Part shown: positions 1 to 8,525 of the stretch, one piece after another | Layout: every line of letters starts with the position of its first letter | Numbering within the stretch: position 1 is the stretch's first letter | Origin: an uncultured Pseudomonadota bacterium | GTDB taxonomy: Bacteria > Myxococcota_A > Bradymonadia > Bradymonadales > Bradymonadaceae | Direction: 5' to 3' | Assembly (NCBI GenBank): GCA_950059285.1 | Contig: CATLTV010000026.1 | Location: 1 to 39,346, forward strand | Length of the DNA: 39,346 nt | Translations under genes and position numbers: made by a program | The notes under the pieces: generated by a model | What the model was told of the DNA's origin: nothing | The model's database searches: none | Seen by the model: only the letters and a program-made list of their open reading frames with translations

Positions 1-79
1 AGCATGGATTGATATCACCTCAATCGGACTTATGGTACGTCGTTTGGCCCCTCACTAGAAAACTGTCAACACCCTCTAA
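1..79. mobile_element. Terminus of a mobile element (extends left of the window)
   Basis: Positions 63-79 read CTGTCAACACCCTCTAA. The same terminus is found at 12143-12159 and, inverted, at 11795-11811 as the two ends of a short element. The orientation here places the body of the element to the left of position 79, outside the window. The hsdS reading frame enters this terminus and stops at 66, so the insertion truncated hsdS. No transposase is visible in the 62 bases available, so the family is unknown; a full insertion sequence or a MITE are both possible. Confidence 0.6.
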
Positions 80-953
80 GGCTTGCTCCCAAATATGATA
101 GTTTCTCTTTAGTTTGTCTAAGAAAACCATCTTGAGAAGCTGTCACGTCTGCAATACGGACCCATGAATACTCTCCATCATCATCAAAATACTTAGGATT
201 TGCAATAGGTCTTGGGGAAGCTCCTCGCTTTACTTGTGAAATCATTTTAATTCTAACAATATCCCAATGCGCGGGGATTTGGCCGATCCAGGGGATGCCC
301 GAGTCTTTCATGGGAGCGTCGGGGTTGAGTCCTTTGGTGACGACGTGGTTGATCAATGCGCTGCGTTTCTCTTCCAACAGCTCGATCATGCGTTGTTTTT
401 TGGCGATGAGCGCGTCGATGGCTTCGGTCTTGCGATCCAGATAACTTGCTATTTTCTTTTGCGTTTCGAGTGGTGGGAGTAACAATGGAATGCTACCAAA
501 CTCATAAGAGCCCAAATCCCATTGATTGGTTCTAATTCCCTTTGATGCTCTTGCATATTCTCTGAAGTAAGGCTCACTTCTTAAGATGTGATGTAGAAAT
601 GCAGGATATACATCGGAACTTGTAATTTTATAAATATGATAAGCAGGGCTAACAACTCCTCGATATGTTGAAACTCCTAGTGAACCTTGCCATGCTTTCA
701 TTTTATTGATAACCAAATCATCAATATTAACCAATTGATAATTACTTAAGTCGGTACTTATTCTGTTATGATTATCATCTCTGCTATCTCTTGGAATAAC
801 ACCATAATCTCTGTATACAGATAACAGTTGTTCATCAACATATCCTGCTCTGGACTGTCTTTGCAAAACGTATCTTAACGGAGATACATTCCAATCTTTA
901 GGAGCTTCATCTATCCAGCTTTGAATATTAACAAACTTACTTGCCTTGATCAT
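66..953 (-). CDS. hsdS: Type I restriction-modification specificity subunit HsdS, C-terminally truncated by an insertion
   Basis: HsdS is the DNA-recognition subunit of type I restriction-modification complexes. The 295 residues hold a complete first target-recognition domain (about 15-155) and the central coiled-coil spacer (about 155-210, with LLPPLETQKKIASYLDRKTE and a long Glu/Lys/Arg helix). The second recognition domain begins at WIGQIPAHW and breaks off after about 70 residues; the usual length is about 400 or more. The last five codons (SLRGC) derive from a mobile-element end. The start ATG (953) follows AAGGAGG with 7-nt spacing and overlaps the hsdM stop as ATGA, so the genes are translationally coupled. 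Both recognition domains look AT-rich while the spacer is GC-richer, suggesting recognition domains acquired by exchange. A half-HsdS may still dimerise, as known for some truncated HsdS proteins; function here is unproven. Confidence 0.88.
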   Translation of the reverse strand: MIKASKFVNIQSWIDEAPKDWNVSPLRYVLQRQSRAGYVDEQLLSVYRDYGVIPRDSRDDNHNRISTDLSNYQLVNIDDLVINKMKAWQGSLGVSTYRGVVSPAYHIYKITSSDVYPAFLHHILRSEPYFREYARASKGIRTNQWDLGSYEFGSIPLLLPPLETQKKIASYLDRKTEAIDALIAKKQRMIELLEEKRSALINHVVTKGLNPDAPMKDSGIPWIGQIPAHWDIVRIKMISQVKRGASPRPIANPKYFDDDGEYSWVRIADVTASQDGFLRQTKEKLSYLGASLRGC

Positions 954-3016
954 ACCAACACCTCCTTCAATAGACCTTGAATCTCGTCTTCAAGGGTGCG
1001 GATTTCGGATTCAATCTCGTCGAGAGGGCGAGGGGGTTCGTAGGTGTAGAAGTAGCGTGTGAAGGGGATCTCGTAGCCGACCTTGGTTTTGGATTCATCG
1101 ACCCAGGCGTCGGGGACGTGGGGCCAGACCTCGGCTTCCATGTAGGCGTGGATGCCGCCCTCGTAGTCGAGTGGGATCTGTTCGGTGTCGCGCAAGTTGG
1201 AGTCGGACTCGTAGTCGATGGTGCCATCCTTGTGTTTCTTGGCGACCACGGGCTTGGCGTCGTTGTCAGCCTCGACGATCGCGCCTGATTCGAGGGCCTT
1301 TTGTTCCTTGCTCTTGCGCCACTTGTGGCCCGCTGCTTTGTGTGCTTTCTTGACCTTTTTGAGGAACGAGGCGTAGTCCATGTGTGGGCCTGCGCCAAGC
1401 TCTTCGGCGACCTCCTTGATGGTATCATAGAGCTCATCAAGTTTGGCCTCGGCGCACTCGTCTTTGAACGAGGCGAGTGTGTCGTCGTCGAGGTCGATCC
1501 TGAGTCGGAGGGGGCGCTCCACGGTGACTTTCCAGAAGCCGAGGGCATCGTTTGCAACGATTTTTGAATTATCTGATTCCTCAAATGATTCAAAGGCTTG
1601 CATGATCTTGTCGACATCACTGTCGGTCAATTCGCAGTTTTTATTGCCGAGGTTACGACGCATCTTGGTGTACCACTCGCGGGCGTCGATGAGCTGGACC
1701 TTGCCTCGGCGGTGGGCGGGTTTGCGGTTGGTGAGCACCCAGATGTAGGTGGAGATGCCCGTGTTGTAGAACATGTTCTCGGGCAAGCCAATGATTGCCT
1801 CAAGCCAGTCGTTTTCGATGATCCAGCGTCGGATGTTGGACTCGCCAGAGCCCGCGTCGCCTGTGAACAGCGAGGAGCCGTTGTGGACAGTCGCCACACG
1901 CGAGCCAAGCGCGGAGGTGTGGTTCATCTTGGAGAGCATGGTGACGAGGAACAGGAGCTGTCCATCGGAGGAGCGAGGGAGCATCTCGTATTCGGGATCA
2001 TCGGCGTGTTCAATGATAAAGCGAGGGTCACGGATACCGCTCTTGCCACCGTTGCCGATCTTCTTTTGCTCACTCTTCCAGGACTTGCCATAGGGGGGAT
2101 TGGCGAGCATAAAGTCAAACTTTTCCGTGGGGAAGTGGTCCTCGGAGAGGGTGGAGCCGTACATGATCTTGGACTCATCCTCGCCTTGGATCAGCAGGTC
2201 GGCCTTGCAGATGGCGTAGGTTTCGGCGTTGACCTCCTGGCCATGCACGTAGATGGAGAGCTCCTTGCCCTGTTCATTGCCAAGACGCTTGAGCATGTGC
2301 TCTGCCTCGGTGAGCATGCCACCCGTACCACAGGCGCAGTCATAGACGAGGTAGGTGCCATCCTTGATCTTGGGGGAGATGGGCTCGATAATCAGGCGAG
2401 ACATCAGGTGGATGACTTCCCTGGGCGTGAAGTGCTCGCCGGCTTCCTCGTTGTTATCCTCGTTAAACTTGCGGATGAGCTCTTCAAAGACGTAGCCCAT
2501 GGAGTGGTTGGAGAGGCCAGGGAGAGTTTCTTGTTTGCTATCACCGAGGACAGGTTCGGGGGAGAGGTTGATGGTGTTTGAGAGATATTTTTCGAGCAAG
2601 TCACCGAGCACATCAGCCTGAGATAACTTTTTGATATGACGGCGGAATTCGAACTTTTCGATGATTTCGCGCACGTTAGGAGAGAAGCCATCGAGGTAGT
2701 CGATCATGTTGGCTTCATACTGTGAAGGGAGCCCATCTTTAATGGAGCGCAGCGTGAATGGAGAGGTGTTATAGAACTTGTGACCAGAGACTTTGGTGAG
2801 GAGGTCTTCCTGGTTTTGAATCCCGATTTTATCGTACTTTTCTTTGGTATCGAGGACTTCTTGTTTTGTGTCTTCGAGCAAGCAATCGAGGCGACGGATG
2901 ACGGTCATGGGCAAGATGACGTCGCGGTATTTGCCTCGCACGTAGACGTCACGTAAGACGTCATCAGCGATACCCCAGATAAAATTCACGATTGAGCTGT
3001 GTTGACCTGCTTCCAT
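950..3016 (-). CDS. hsdM: Type I restriction-modification DNA methyltransferase subunit HsdM
   Basis: This is the N6-adenine methyltransferase subunit, about 688 aa. An N-terminal helical domain (QHSSIVNFIWGIADDVLRDV) precedes the catalytic domain. The SAM-binding motif DCACGTGGM lies about a third of the way along and the catalytic NPPYGKSW follows about 80 residues later; the C-terminal region is helical and charged, typical of HsdM. The upstream TTG at 3088 would extend the frame by 24 residues, but the first ATG (3016) immediately precedes the conserved QHSS segment and is preferred; neither start has a strong ribosome-binding site at ideal distance. The stop overlaps the hsdS start by 4 bp. 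No hsdR lies in the window; it may lie beyond the insertion on the left. Base composition is GC-richer than the hsdS recognition domains. Confidence 0.95.
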   Translation of the reverse strand: MEAGQHSSIVNFIWGIADDVLRDVYVRGKYRDVILPMTVIRRLDCLLEDTKQEVLDTKEKYDKIGIQNQEDLLTKVSGHKFYNTSPFTLRSIKDGLPSQYEANMIDYLDGFSPNVREIIEKFEFRRHIKKLSQADVLGDLLEKYLSNTINLSPEPVLGDSKQETLPGLSNHSMGYVFEELIRKFNEDNNEEAGEHFTPREVIHLMSRLIIEPISPKIKDGTYLVYDCACGTGGMLTEAEHMLKRLGNEQGKELSIYVHGQEVNAETYAICKADLLIQGEDESKIMYGSTLSEDHFPTEKFDFMLANPPYGKSWKSEQKKIGNGGKSGIRDPRFIIEHADDPEYEMLPRSSDGQLLFLVTMLSKMNHTSALGSRVATVHNGSSLFTGDAGSGESNIRRWIIENDWLEAIIGLPENMFYNTGISTYIWVLTNRKPAHRRGKVQLIDAREWYTKMRRNLGNKNCELTDSDVDKIMQAFESFEESDNSKIVANDALGFWKVTVERPLRLRIDLDDDTLASFKDECAEAKLDELYDTIKEVAEELGAGPHMDYASFLKKVKKAHKAAGHKWRKSKEQKALESGAIVEADNDAKPVVAKKHKDGTIDYESDSNLRDTEQIPLDYEGGIHAYMEAEVWPHVPDAWVDESKTKVGYEIPFTRYFYTYEPPRPLDEIESEIRTLEDEIQGLLKEVLV

Positions 3017-3104
3017 ATATAAATTCTCACTCCCAGATGGTGGTTTGTTAGTTGCGGTGACTATGCCATGAGGCAGATCGTTCGACAACTACCTTTAGAT
3101 AGGT

Positions 3105-3155
3105 TGTGTAGATGGGGGCGGCCATTGCACAGCAATGGCCGCCCCCATCTACACA
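3105..3155. terminator. Perfect 24-bp hairpin, 3-nt loop
   Basis: Arms 3105-3128 and 3132-3155 are exactly complementary around the loop ACA. It sits between the zinc-ribbon gene (3' end at 3166) and hsdM, so it most likely ends the upstream transcript. Read in the gene direction there is no U-tract after the stem, so it is not a classical intrinsic terminator. Confidence 0.75.
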
Positions 3156-3165
3156 GCATGGCAAC

Positions 3166-3525
3166 CTAGTCACGATCGATATGATACCCACACTGGTTAC
3201 ACTTCCAGACCTTCTTTTTCATGATCAGGATGTAACCAAGCAGGCCACCGATGAGGGAGGAGATAGCGGTGCAGACGGCGGTGCCGGTGCCCGCGACGAG
3301 TGCAGCGCCGCCGACGCTGGGGTCTTCAGCGGTGCCTGTGGCGAGCAGGCTGCTGAGGAAGATGAACCCGGAGAAGAGGATGCCAAGGATGGAGGGGATG
3401 GTGAGTAGCCAGCCGATAACTTGAACGACAGGCGACATTTTTGAGACTTTGGCGGGTTTCATCGTTTTCTCGCCGCCGCAAGCCTGGCAATTAAGGCCCT
3501 GATTCAGAGTGTGTTGATGTGTCAT
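3166..3525 (-). CDS. Small zinc-ribbon membrane protein
   Basis: A 119-aa protein with a CxxC pair near the N-terminus (NCQACGG), two hydrophobic segments (about VIGWLLTIPSILGILFSGF, and a Gly-rich helix near AISSLIGGLLGYILIM), and a second CxxC at the C-terminus (CNQCGYHIDRD). The two half-knuckles on the same side of a two-helix hairpin could jointly bind zinc. The ATG at 3525 is chosen because AAGGAG lies 7 nt upstream; an in-frame ATG at 3570 lacks a site. It stands alone between hsdM and the DUF285 array and is followed by a long hairpin. No function can be assigned. Confidence 0.75.
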   Translation of the reverse strand: MTHQHTLNQGLNCQACGGEKTMKPAKVSKMSPVVQVIGWLLTIPSILGILFSGFIFLSSLLATGTAEDPSVGGAALVAGTGTAVCTAISSLIGGLLGYILIMKKKVWKCNQCGYHIDRD

Positions 3526-3704
3526 GATGTGCTCCTTGTTGATAGGTGAGAGAGTGAAGTTCGCGTTCACCTATCAAGAGTCTCTGGAGCACCCTGGGCT
3601 GACAGTTTTCACAAAAAACTTCAGCAAATTTTGTTTATTTTAAAATTTTTTTGTTGTATTTCAATTACTTACAATCATTATAATCAGAGGATATAAAATG
3701 TGTA

Positions 3705-4829
3705 TTAATCACATTTCTTGGTATCGCCCATAATTTTCCAACCTGCGTCGATGAGTTCTTGGCGAACATCAGTGGATTTGCAATAGGTCAAACCTTCGGC
3801 ACTGAGCTTGCGAGGCTCCATGGGGAGTTGTTTGGCCCAACCTTGAAGTGTGGCGTCGTAATTTTGGGTGTCCATGCTGGATTTATTGAGCATCTCACTC
3901 ATTTTTTCGACGCTGGAGACATCCCAAGAATCTAACGGTTGATTGAACACTTTAGCTCTAGCGAACATCCCTGCCATCGTGGTGACGTTTGAGGTATCCC
4001 AGGAGCTGAGTGGTTGATTAAACGCCTTGGTTTTAGAAAACATCCAACGCATATCCATCACGTCTGAGGTATTCCAGGAGTTGAGCGGTTGATTGAACGC
4101 TTTGGCTCCTAAGAACATGGCATTCATATCCGTGACGTTTGAGGTATCCCATGCATCGAGCGGTTGATTAAACGCATCGGCATGATTGAACATGCCGCTC
4201 ATACCAGTCACGTTTTTGGTATTCCAGGAGTTGAGTGGTTGATTGAACGTTTTGGCTCCACCGAACATGCCACCCATATCTGTGACGTGTGACACATCCC
4301 AATGGTCAAGAGGTTGATTGAACAATAGTGCATAAGCGAACATACCACTCATATCAATCACGTGTGAGAGATCGGGCGCGTCCGTGTCGGGAAACGTGGG
4401 TGATATAAAACACCCAGCAAACATGCCTTTCATGGATTTCCACTGAATATCGCCCCATTGTAACACCTTCATCCCACACAGGTTGACCCCTTTATCTCCT
4501 CTGGCGAGCATGTGAGGAAACTGACCACGAATACGAATCGTGTAGGTGCCTGGTTCTTTATAGTCGTGTGACACAGGCCCCTGAACGCTGATCTCGTCAT
4601 AGGTGCCATCGTTGTCCCAATCCACACTATACTTGAATTCGCCTTCTCCCGTGATGATATCCACCGAGGTTCTGTCCTTGCGTTCAATCGAGAAGATAAA
4701 CGGTTGAGGTTCAGGCTGTTGTGAATCTGCTGTAAGCTCAGTCAAGACCTCAGACGTGGCTTGATTGCGACATGCGATGCTGCCACACATCACAAGACAC
4801 AATACACCAAGCTTCATCGTTGAGTTCAT
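3705..4829 (-). CDS. DUF285/BspA-like repeat surface lipoprotein, 6 repeats (array gene 1)
   Basis: A 374-aa exported lipoprotein: signal peptide ending in GSIAC, then a PKD-like domain with an Asp-rich loop (DWDNDGTYDE) and a GTYTIRIRGQFPHM strand, then a capping segment (LCGMKVLQWGDIQWKSM) and six DUF285 repeats of 25 residues built on FNQPL-x2-W-[DN]-x3-V-x2-M-x2-MF. A conserved C-terminal cap follows (YDATLQGWAKQLPMEPR, TYC and a final KKC). Family members are cell-surface proteins, some adhesins; the ligand here is unknown. The second in-frame ATG (4829) is preferred because GGAG lies 7 nt upstream and the paralogue at 5007-6740 starts at the same residue. The signal peptide is nearly identical to that paralogue, indicating recent duplication or gene conversion. 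Confidence 0.85.
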   Translation of the reverse strand: MNSTMKLGVLCLVMCGSIACRNQATSEVLTELTADSQQPEPQPFIFSIERKDRTSVDIITGEGEFKYSVDWDNDGTYDEISVQGPVSHDYKEPGTYTIRIRGQFPHMLARGDKGVNLCGMKVLQWGDIQWKSMKGMFAGCFISPTFPDTDAPDLSHVIDMSGMFAYALLFNQPLDHWDVSHVTDMGGMFGGAKTFNQPLNSWNTKNVTGMSGMFNHADAFNQPLDAWDTSNVTDMNAMFLGAKAFNQPLNSWNTSDVMDMRWMFSKTKAFNQPLSSWDTSNVTTMAGMFARAKVFNQPLDSWDVSSVEKMSEMLNKSSMDTQNYDATLQGWAKQLPMEPRKLSAEGLTYCKSTDVRQELIDAGWKIMGDTKKCD

Positions 4830-4895
4830 CTTCATTCTCCATCATGGTAACACATTCCAAGGCTACATTCACCACCGTGAGCTTATACAAGTTTC

Positions 4896-4942
4896 AGATA
4901 AGCAGGACAATGCCATGATACATGGCATTGTCCTGCTTATCT
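4896..4942. terminator. Perfect 22-bp hairpin, 3-nt loop
   Basis: Arms 4896-4917 and 4921-4942 pair perfectly around ATA. It lies just after the end of the 14-repeat gene (5007) and before the start of the next array gene, so it probably separates their transcripts. No U-tract follows on the minus strand. Confidence 0.7.
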
Positions 4943-5006
4943 TGTTAAGTGGTTGATTTTATTTATCTTTAAAAAGCAACCTGTCTAAAAATCAAGACAA
5001 GACGCT

Positions 5007-6740
5007 TCAGTCGCACGTTTTGGAGTCACCTTCAATGGTCCAACCTGCGTCAAGGAGTTTCTGGCGAGCTTTGGAGGCCTTGCAGTACGTCAGGCCCTTT
5101 GCACCGAACTTGCGAGGTTCCATGGGGTGTTGTTCCGCCCAGCCTTGGAGTGTGGCGTCATAATTGTGGGTGTTCATGTTGCATTCAGTGAACATGTCAC
5201 TCATATCAGTGACATTTGACGTATTCCAGGAGTTCAGCGGCTGATTGAATGCTTTGGCATGATTGAACATCTCACTCATATCAGTGACATTTGATGTATT
5301 CCAGGAGTTGAGCGGTTGATTGAATGCTTTGGTATCAGCGAACATGCCACCCATATCTGTGACATTGGAGGTATCCCAGGAATCAAGCGGTTGATTGAAT
5401 GCTTTGGTATCAGCGAACATGTCACTCATATCAGTGACTTCTGATGTATTCCAGGCGTTCAGCGGTTGATTGAACGATTCAGTTTTCTTGAACATCCAAA
5501 TCATATTGGTGACTTTTGATGTATTCCAGGAGTTCAGCGGTTGGTTGAACGCTTCGGCATGATAGAACATGTAACTCATATCTGTGACTTCTGATGTATT
5601 CCAGGAATCAAGTGGTTGATTGAATACTTTGGTCTCAGAGAACATTCGAGTCATATCGGTGACTTTTGATGTATTCCAGGAGTTCAGCGGTTGGTTGAAC
5701 GCTTCGGCAACGCTGAACATGCCTTTCATATTGGTGACGCTGGAGGTATTCCAGGCGTTCAACGGTTGATTGAACGCGCTGGCTCCAGAGAACATCCAAT
5801 TCATATCGGTGACATTGGAGGTATCCCAGGAATCAAGTGGTTGATTGAACACTTTAGCTCTAGCGAACATGCCACTCATCTCAGTGACATTGGAGGTATC
5901 CCATGCATCGAGCGGTTGATTAAACGCTTCGGCATTATAGAACATGCCTTTCATATCGGTGACGCTGGAGGTATTCCAAGCATTCAACGGTTGATTGAAT
6001 ACTTTAGCTCTAGCGAACATTCGAGTCATATCGGTGACGTTTTGTGTATTCCAGGAATCAAGAGGTTGATTGAATGCTTTGGTGCCCACGAACATATTAC
6101 TCATCGTGGTGACGTTTTTGGTATTCCAAGCGTTGAGAGGTTGATTGAACACATTGGCATAAGAGAACATGCCACTCATATCCGTGACACTGGAGGTATC
6201 CCAAGAATCAAGCGGCTGATTGAATGCTCTGGCGCTAAAGAACATACCACTCATATCCGTGACGTGAGAGAGGTCCGGCGCATTCGCGTCAGGGAATGTG
6301 GGTGCTGTCTCGCCACAATTTTCAAACATGCCTTTCATGGATTTCCACGGGATATCGCCCCATTGTAACACCTTCATCCCACACAGGTTGCTACTCTCTC
6401 CTCTGGCGAGCATGTGAGGAAACTGGCCACGAATGCGGATGGTGTAGGTGCCTGGCTCTTTGTAGTCGTGCGACACAGGACCCTGAACGCTGCTTTCGTC
6501 ATAGGTGCCATCGTTGTCCCAATCCACACTGTACTTGAATTCGCCTTCTCCCGTAATGATATCCACCGAGGTCCTGTCCTTGAGCTCAATGGAGAAGATA
6601 AACGGTTGATATTCAGGCTGTTGTGCGTCCGATGTAAGCTCGGTCAAGACCTCAGGCGTGTCTTGTTTGGCTTGATTGCGACATGCGATGCTGCCACACA
6701 TCACAAGACACAATACACCAAGCTTCATCGTTGAGTTCAT
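5007..6740 (-). CDS. DUF285/BspA-like repeat surface lipoprotein, 14 repeats (array gene 2)
   Basis: The largest of the six paralogues, 577 aa. Signal peptide with GSIAC, PKD-like domain with DWDNDGTYDE, the LCGMKVLQWGDIPWKSM cap, fourteen 25-residue repeats and the C-terminal TYC...C cap. The repeats alternate between NSWNT, NAWNT, DSWDT and DSWNT forms, and neighbouring 75-bp units differ at only a few bases, so the array is a good substrate for unequal recombination. GGAG lies 7 nt before the ATG. It has its own flanking sequence with a hairpin downstream, so it is probably transcribed independently. The ligand is unknown. Confidence 0.86.
   Translation of the reverse strand: MNSTMKLGVLCLVMCGSIACRNQAKQDTPEVLTELTSDAQQPEYQPFIFSIELKDRTSVDIITGEGEFKYSVDWDNDGTYDESSVQGPVSHDYKEPGTYTIRIRGQFPHMLARGESSNLCGMKVLQWGDIPWKSMKGMFENCGETAPTFPDANAPDLSHVTDMSGMFFSARAFNQPLDSWDTSSVTDMSGMFSYANVFNQPLNAWNTKNVTTMSNMFVGTKAFNQPLDSWNTQNVTDMTRMFARAKVFNQPLNAWNTSSVTDMKGMFYNAEAFNQPLDAWDTSNVTEMSGMFARAKVFNQPLDSWDTSNVTDMNWMFSGASAFNQPLNAWNTSSVTNMKGMFSVAEAFNQPLNSWNTSKVTDMTRMFSETKVFNQPLDSWNTSEVTDMSYMFYHAEAFNQPLNSWNTSKVTNMIWMFKKTESFNQPLNAWNTSEVTDMSDMFADTKAFNQPLDSWDTSNVTDMGGMFADTKAFNQPLNSWNTSNVTDMSEMFNHAKAFNQPLNSWNTSNVTDMSDMFTECNMNTHNYDATLQGWAEQHPMEPRKFGAKGLTYCKASKARQKLLDAGWTIEGDSKTCD
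5165..6275 (-). repeat. In-gene tandem repeat, about 14 units of 75 bp
   Basis: Each 75-bp unit encodes one DUF285 repeat. Units can be recognised by the minus-strand complement of GTATTCCAGG or GTATCCCAGG followed by a FNQPL codon block. Adjacent units such as those near 5200-5275 and 5275-5350 differ at few positions. The same period runs through the five neighbouring genes. Confidence 0.85.
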
Positions 6741-6914
6741 CTCTATTCTCCATTATTTCAACATATTCCAGCACCGCATAAATCGCTGCGAGCTTATACA
6801 GGTTGCATATAAATATGACAATGCAATGACGCTGTCATTTTTATGTTTTTAAATGATTGATTTTATTAACTTTTAAAAACATATAAACTATCTAGAAAAT
6901 CAAGATAAGAAGTT

Positions 6915-8369
6915 TCAAGCACACTTCTTGGAGTCGCCATAAACAACCCAACCTGCATCAATGAGTTTTTGGCGCGCTTTGGCGGCCTTGCAATAGGTCA
7001 AGCCTTCAGCACTAAGCGTGCGAGGCTCCATGGGGAGTTGTTTGGCCCAACCTTGGAGCGTAGCGTCGTAATTTTTGGTGTCTATCCCGCTGGCACCGAA
7101 TACCCAACCCATATCCGTAACATGTGAGACATTCCAGGAATCAAGAGGATGATTGAATGACTCGGCATAAGCGAACATCCGACTCATATTCGTAACATGT
7201 GAGACATTCCAGGAATCAAGCGGTTGATTGAATGCCCTGGCACCATCAAACATCCAGTACATACTCGTAACATGTGAGACATCCCAGGAGTTGAGCGGTT
7301 GATTGAACGACTTGGCGTCATGGAACATCCAACTCATATCCGTGACGTTTGAGGTATCCCAGGAATCAAGAGGTTGGTCAAATGCTTTGGTATGAGCAAA
7401 CATGCCACTCATATCTGTAACTTTTGAGGTATTCCAGGCGTTGAGCGGTTGGTTGAACACGCTGGCGCTATGGAACATCGAACCCATATCGGTGACGTGT
7501 GAGACATTCCAGGAATCAAGAGGTTGGTTGAAGTCTTGAGCTCCATTAAACATATCACCCATAGTGATAACGTTTTTGGTATTCCACGAGTTGAGCGGTT
7601 GGTTGAACACGCTAGCATCAGAGAACATGCTATTCATATTCGTGACATTTGAAACATCCCAGGAGTTGAGCGGTTGGTTGAACGCGCTGGCTTGATAGAA
7701 CATGAAGCTCATATCTGTGACGTTTGACACATCCCAATGGTTGAGTGGTTGATTAAACAATCTTACATTATCGAACGTCTTGGGTCGTCTCCAACTCGAA
7801 GAATCAAAAGATGGATTGAACGGGAGATGTTCGCTGATAACAGCGAACATGAAGCTCATATCTGTGACGTGAGAGAGGTCAGGAGCATCCGTGTCAGGGA
7901 AGATAGGCCCCACCACACCACACCAGGCAAACATACGTTTCATGGATTTCCACTGAATATCGCCCCATTGTAACACCTTCATCCCACACAGGTTACTGTC
8001 TCCAATATTTTCATAGTCTCTGGCGAGCATGTGAGGAAACTGGCCACGAATACGGATCGTGTACGTGCCTGGCTCTTTATAGTCGTGTGACACAGGACCC
8101 TGGACGCTGCTTTCGTCATAAGTGCCGTCGTTGTCCCAATCCACACTGTAATTAAACTCGCCTTCTCCCGTGATGATATCTACCGAGGTCCTGTCCTTGA
8201 GCTCGATCGAGAAGATAAAGGGTCGAGGTTGTGGCTCCAGTTCAGTGGGCCGACTACTCTCCACAGGCACCCTGGGTGATTGTAACGTGGACTGAGATGA
8301 TTCTGGTGAAGACTGTTCTTGACAAGCCATCACGACACACAAAAAACTAGCCTTCATCTTCAATTTCAT
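6915..8369 (-). CDS. DUF285/BspA-like repeat surface lipoprotein, 9 repeats (array gene 3)
   Basis: A 484-aa paralogue. The signal peptide ends in VVMAC and is followed by a Ser/Pro/Glu-rich linker, the PKD-like domain, the LCGMKVLQWGDIQWKSM cap and nine repeats, one with FDQPL and one with FNHPL. Before the first canonical repeat there is an extra degenerate unit (FNPSFDSSSWRRPKTF) absent from the paralogues. The C-terminal cap is conserved. The start at 8369 aligns with the paralogue at 8526-9923; an ATG two codons upstream is also possible. Confidence 0.84.
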   Translation of the reverse strand: MKLKMKASFLCVVMACQEQSSPESSQSTLQSPRVPVESSRPTELEPQPRPFIFSIELKDRTSVDIITGEGEFNYSVDWDNDGTYDESSVQGPVSHDYKEPGTYTIRIRGQFPHMLARDYENIGDSNLCGMKVLQWGDIQWKSMKRMFAWCGVVGPIFPDTDAPDLSHVTDMSFMFAVISEHLPFNPSFDSSSWRRPKTFDNVRLFNQPLNHWDVSNVTDMSFMFYQASAFNQPLNSWDVSNVTNMNSMFSDASVFNQPLNSWNTKNVITMGDMFNGAQDFNQPLDSWNVSHVTDMGSMFHSASVFNQPLNAWNTSKVTDMSGMFAHTKAFDQPLDSWDTSNVTDMSWMFHDAKSFNQPLNSWDVSHVTSMYWMFDGARAFNQPLDSWNVSHVTNMSRMFAYAESFNHPLDSWNVSHVTDMGWVFGASGIDTKNYDATLQGWAKQLPMEPRTLSAEGLTYCKAAKARQKLIDAGWVVYGDSKKCA

Positions 8370-8525
8370 CTCCATTTTCCATCATTCATTACAACAAGGC
8401 AGCAATAATGCACGAGAGTAGACGAGGTATGTAGATTCAGTATTCAAAGATGCCTGGTATCTGCACCGTTGTTATCCATCACAACACAAGTAAGCTGGCA
8501 TCTTCTCAAAGGCTAAGATTATGAT

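Noticed and set aside
1598-2581. Long plus-strand open frame (327 codons) across hsdM
   Set aside because: It is antisense to a clear hsdM with catalytic motifs, has no ribosome-binding site, and its sequence has no family character.
5691-6368. Plus-strand frame of 225 codons with a repeating GGIP/RLIE pattern
   Set aside because: It is the complement of the 75-bp DUF285 repeats; the periodicity comes from the real gene on the other strand.
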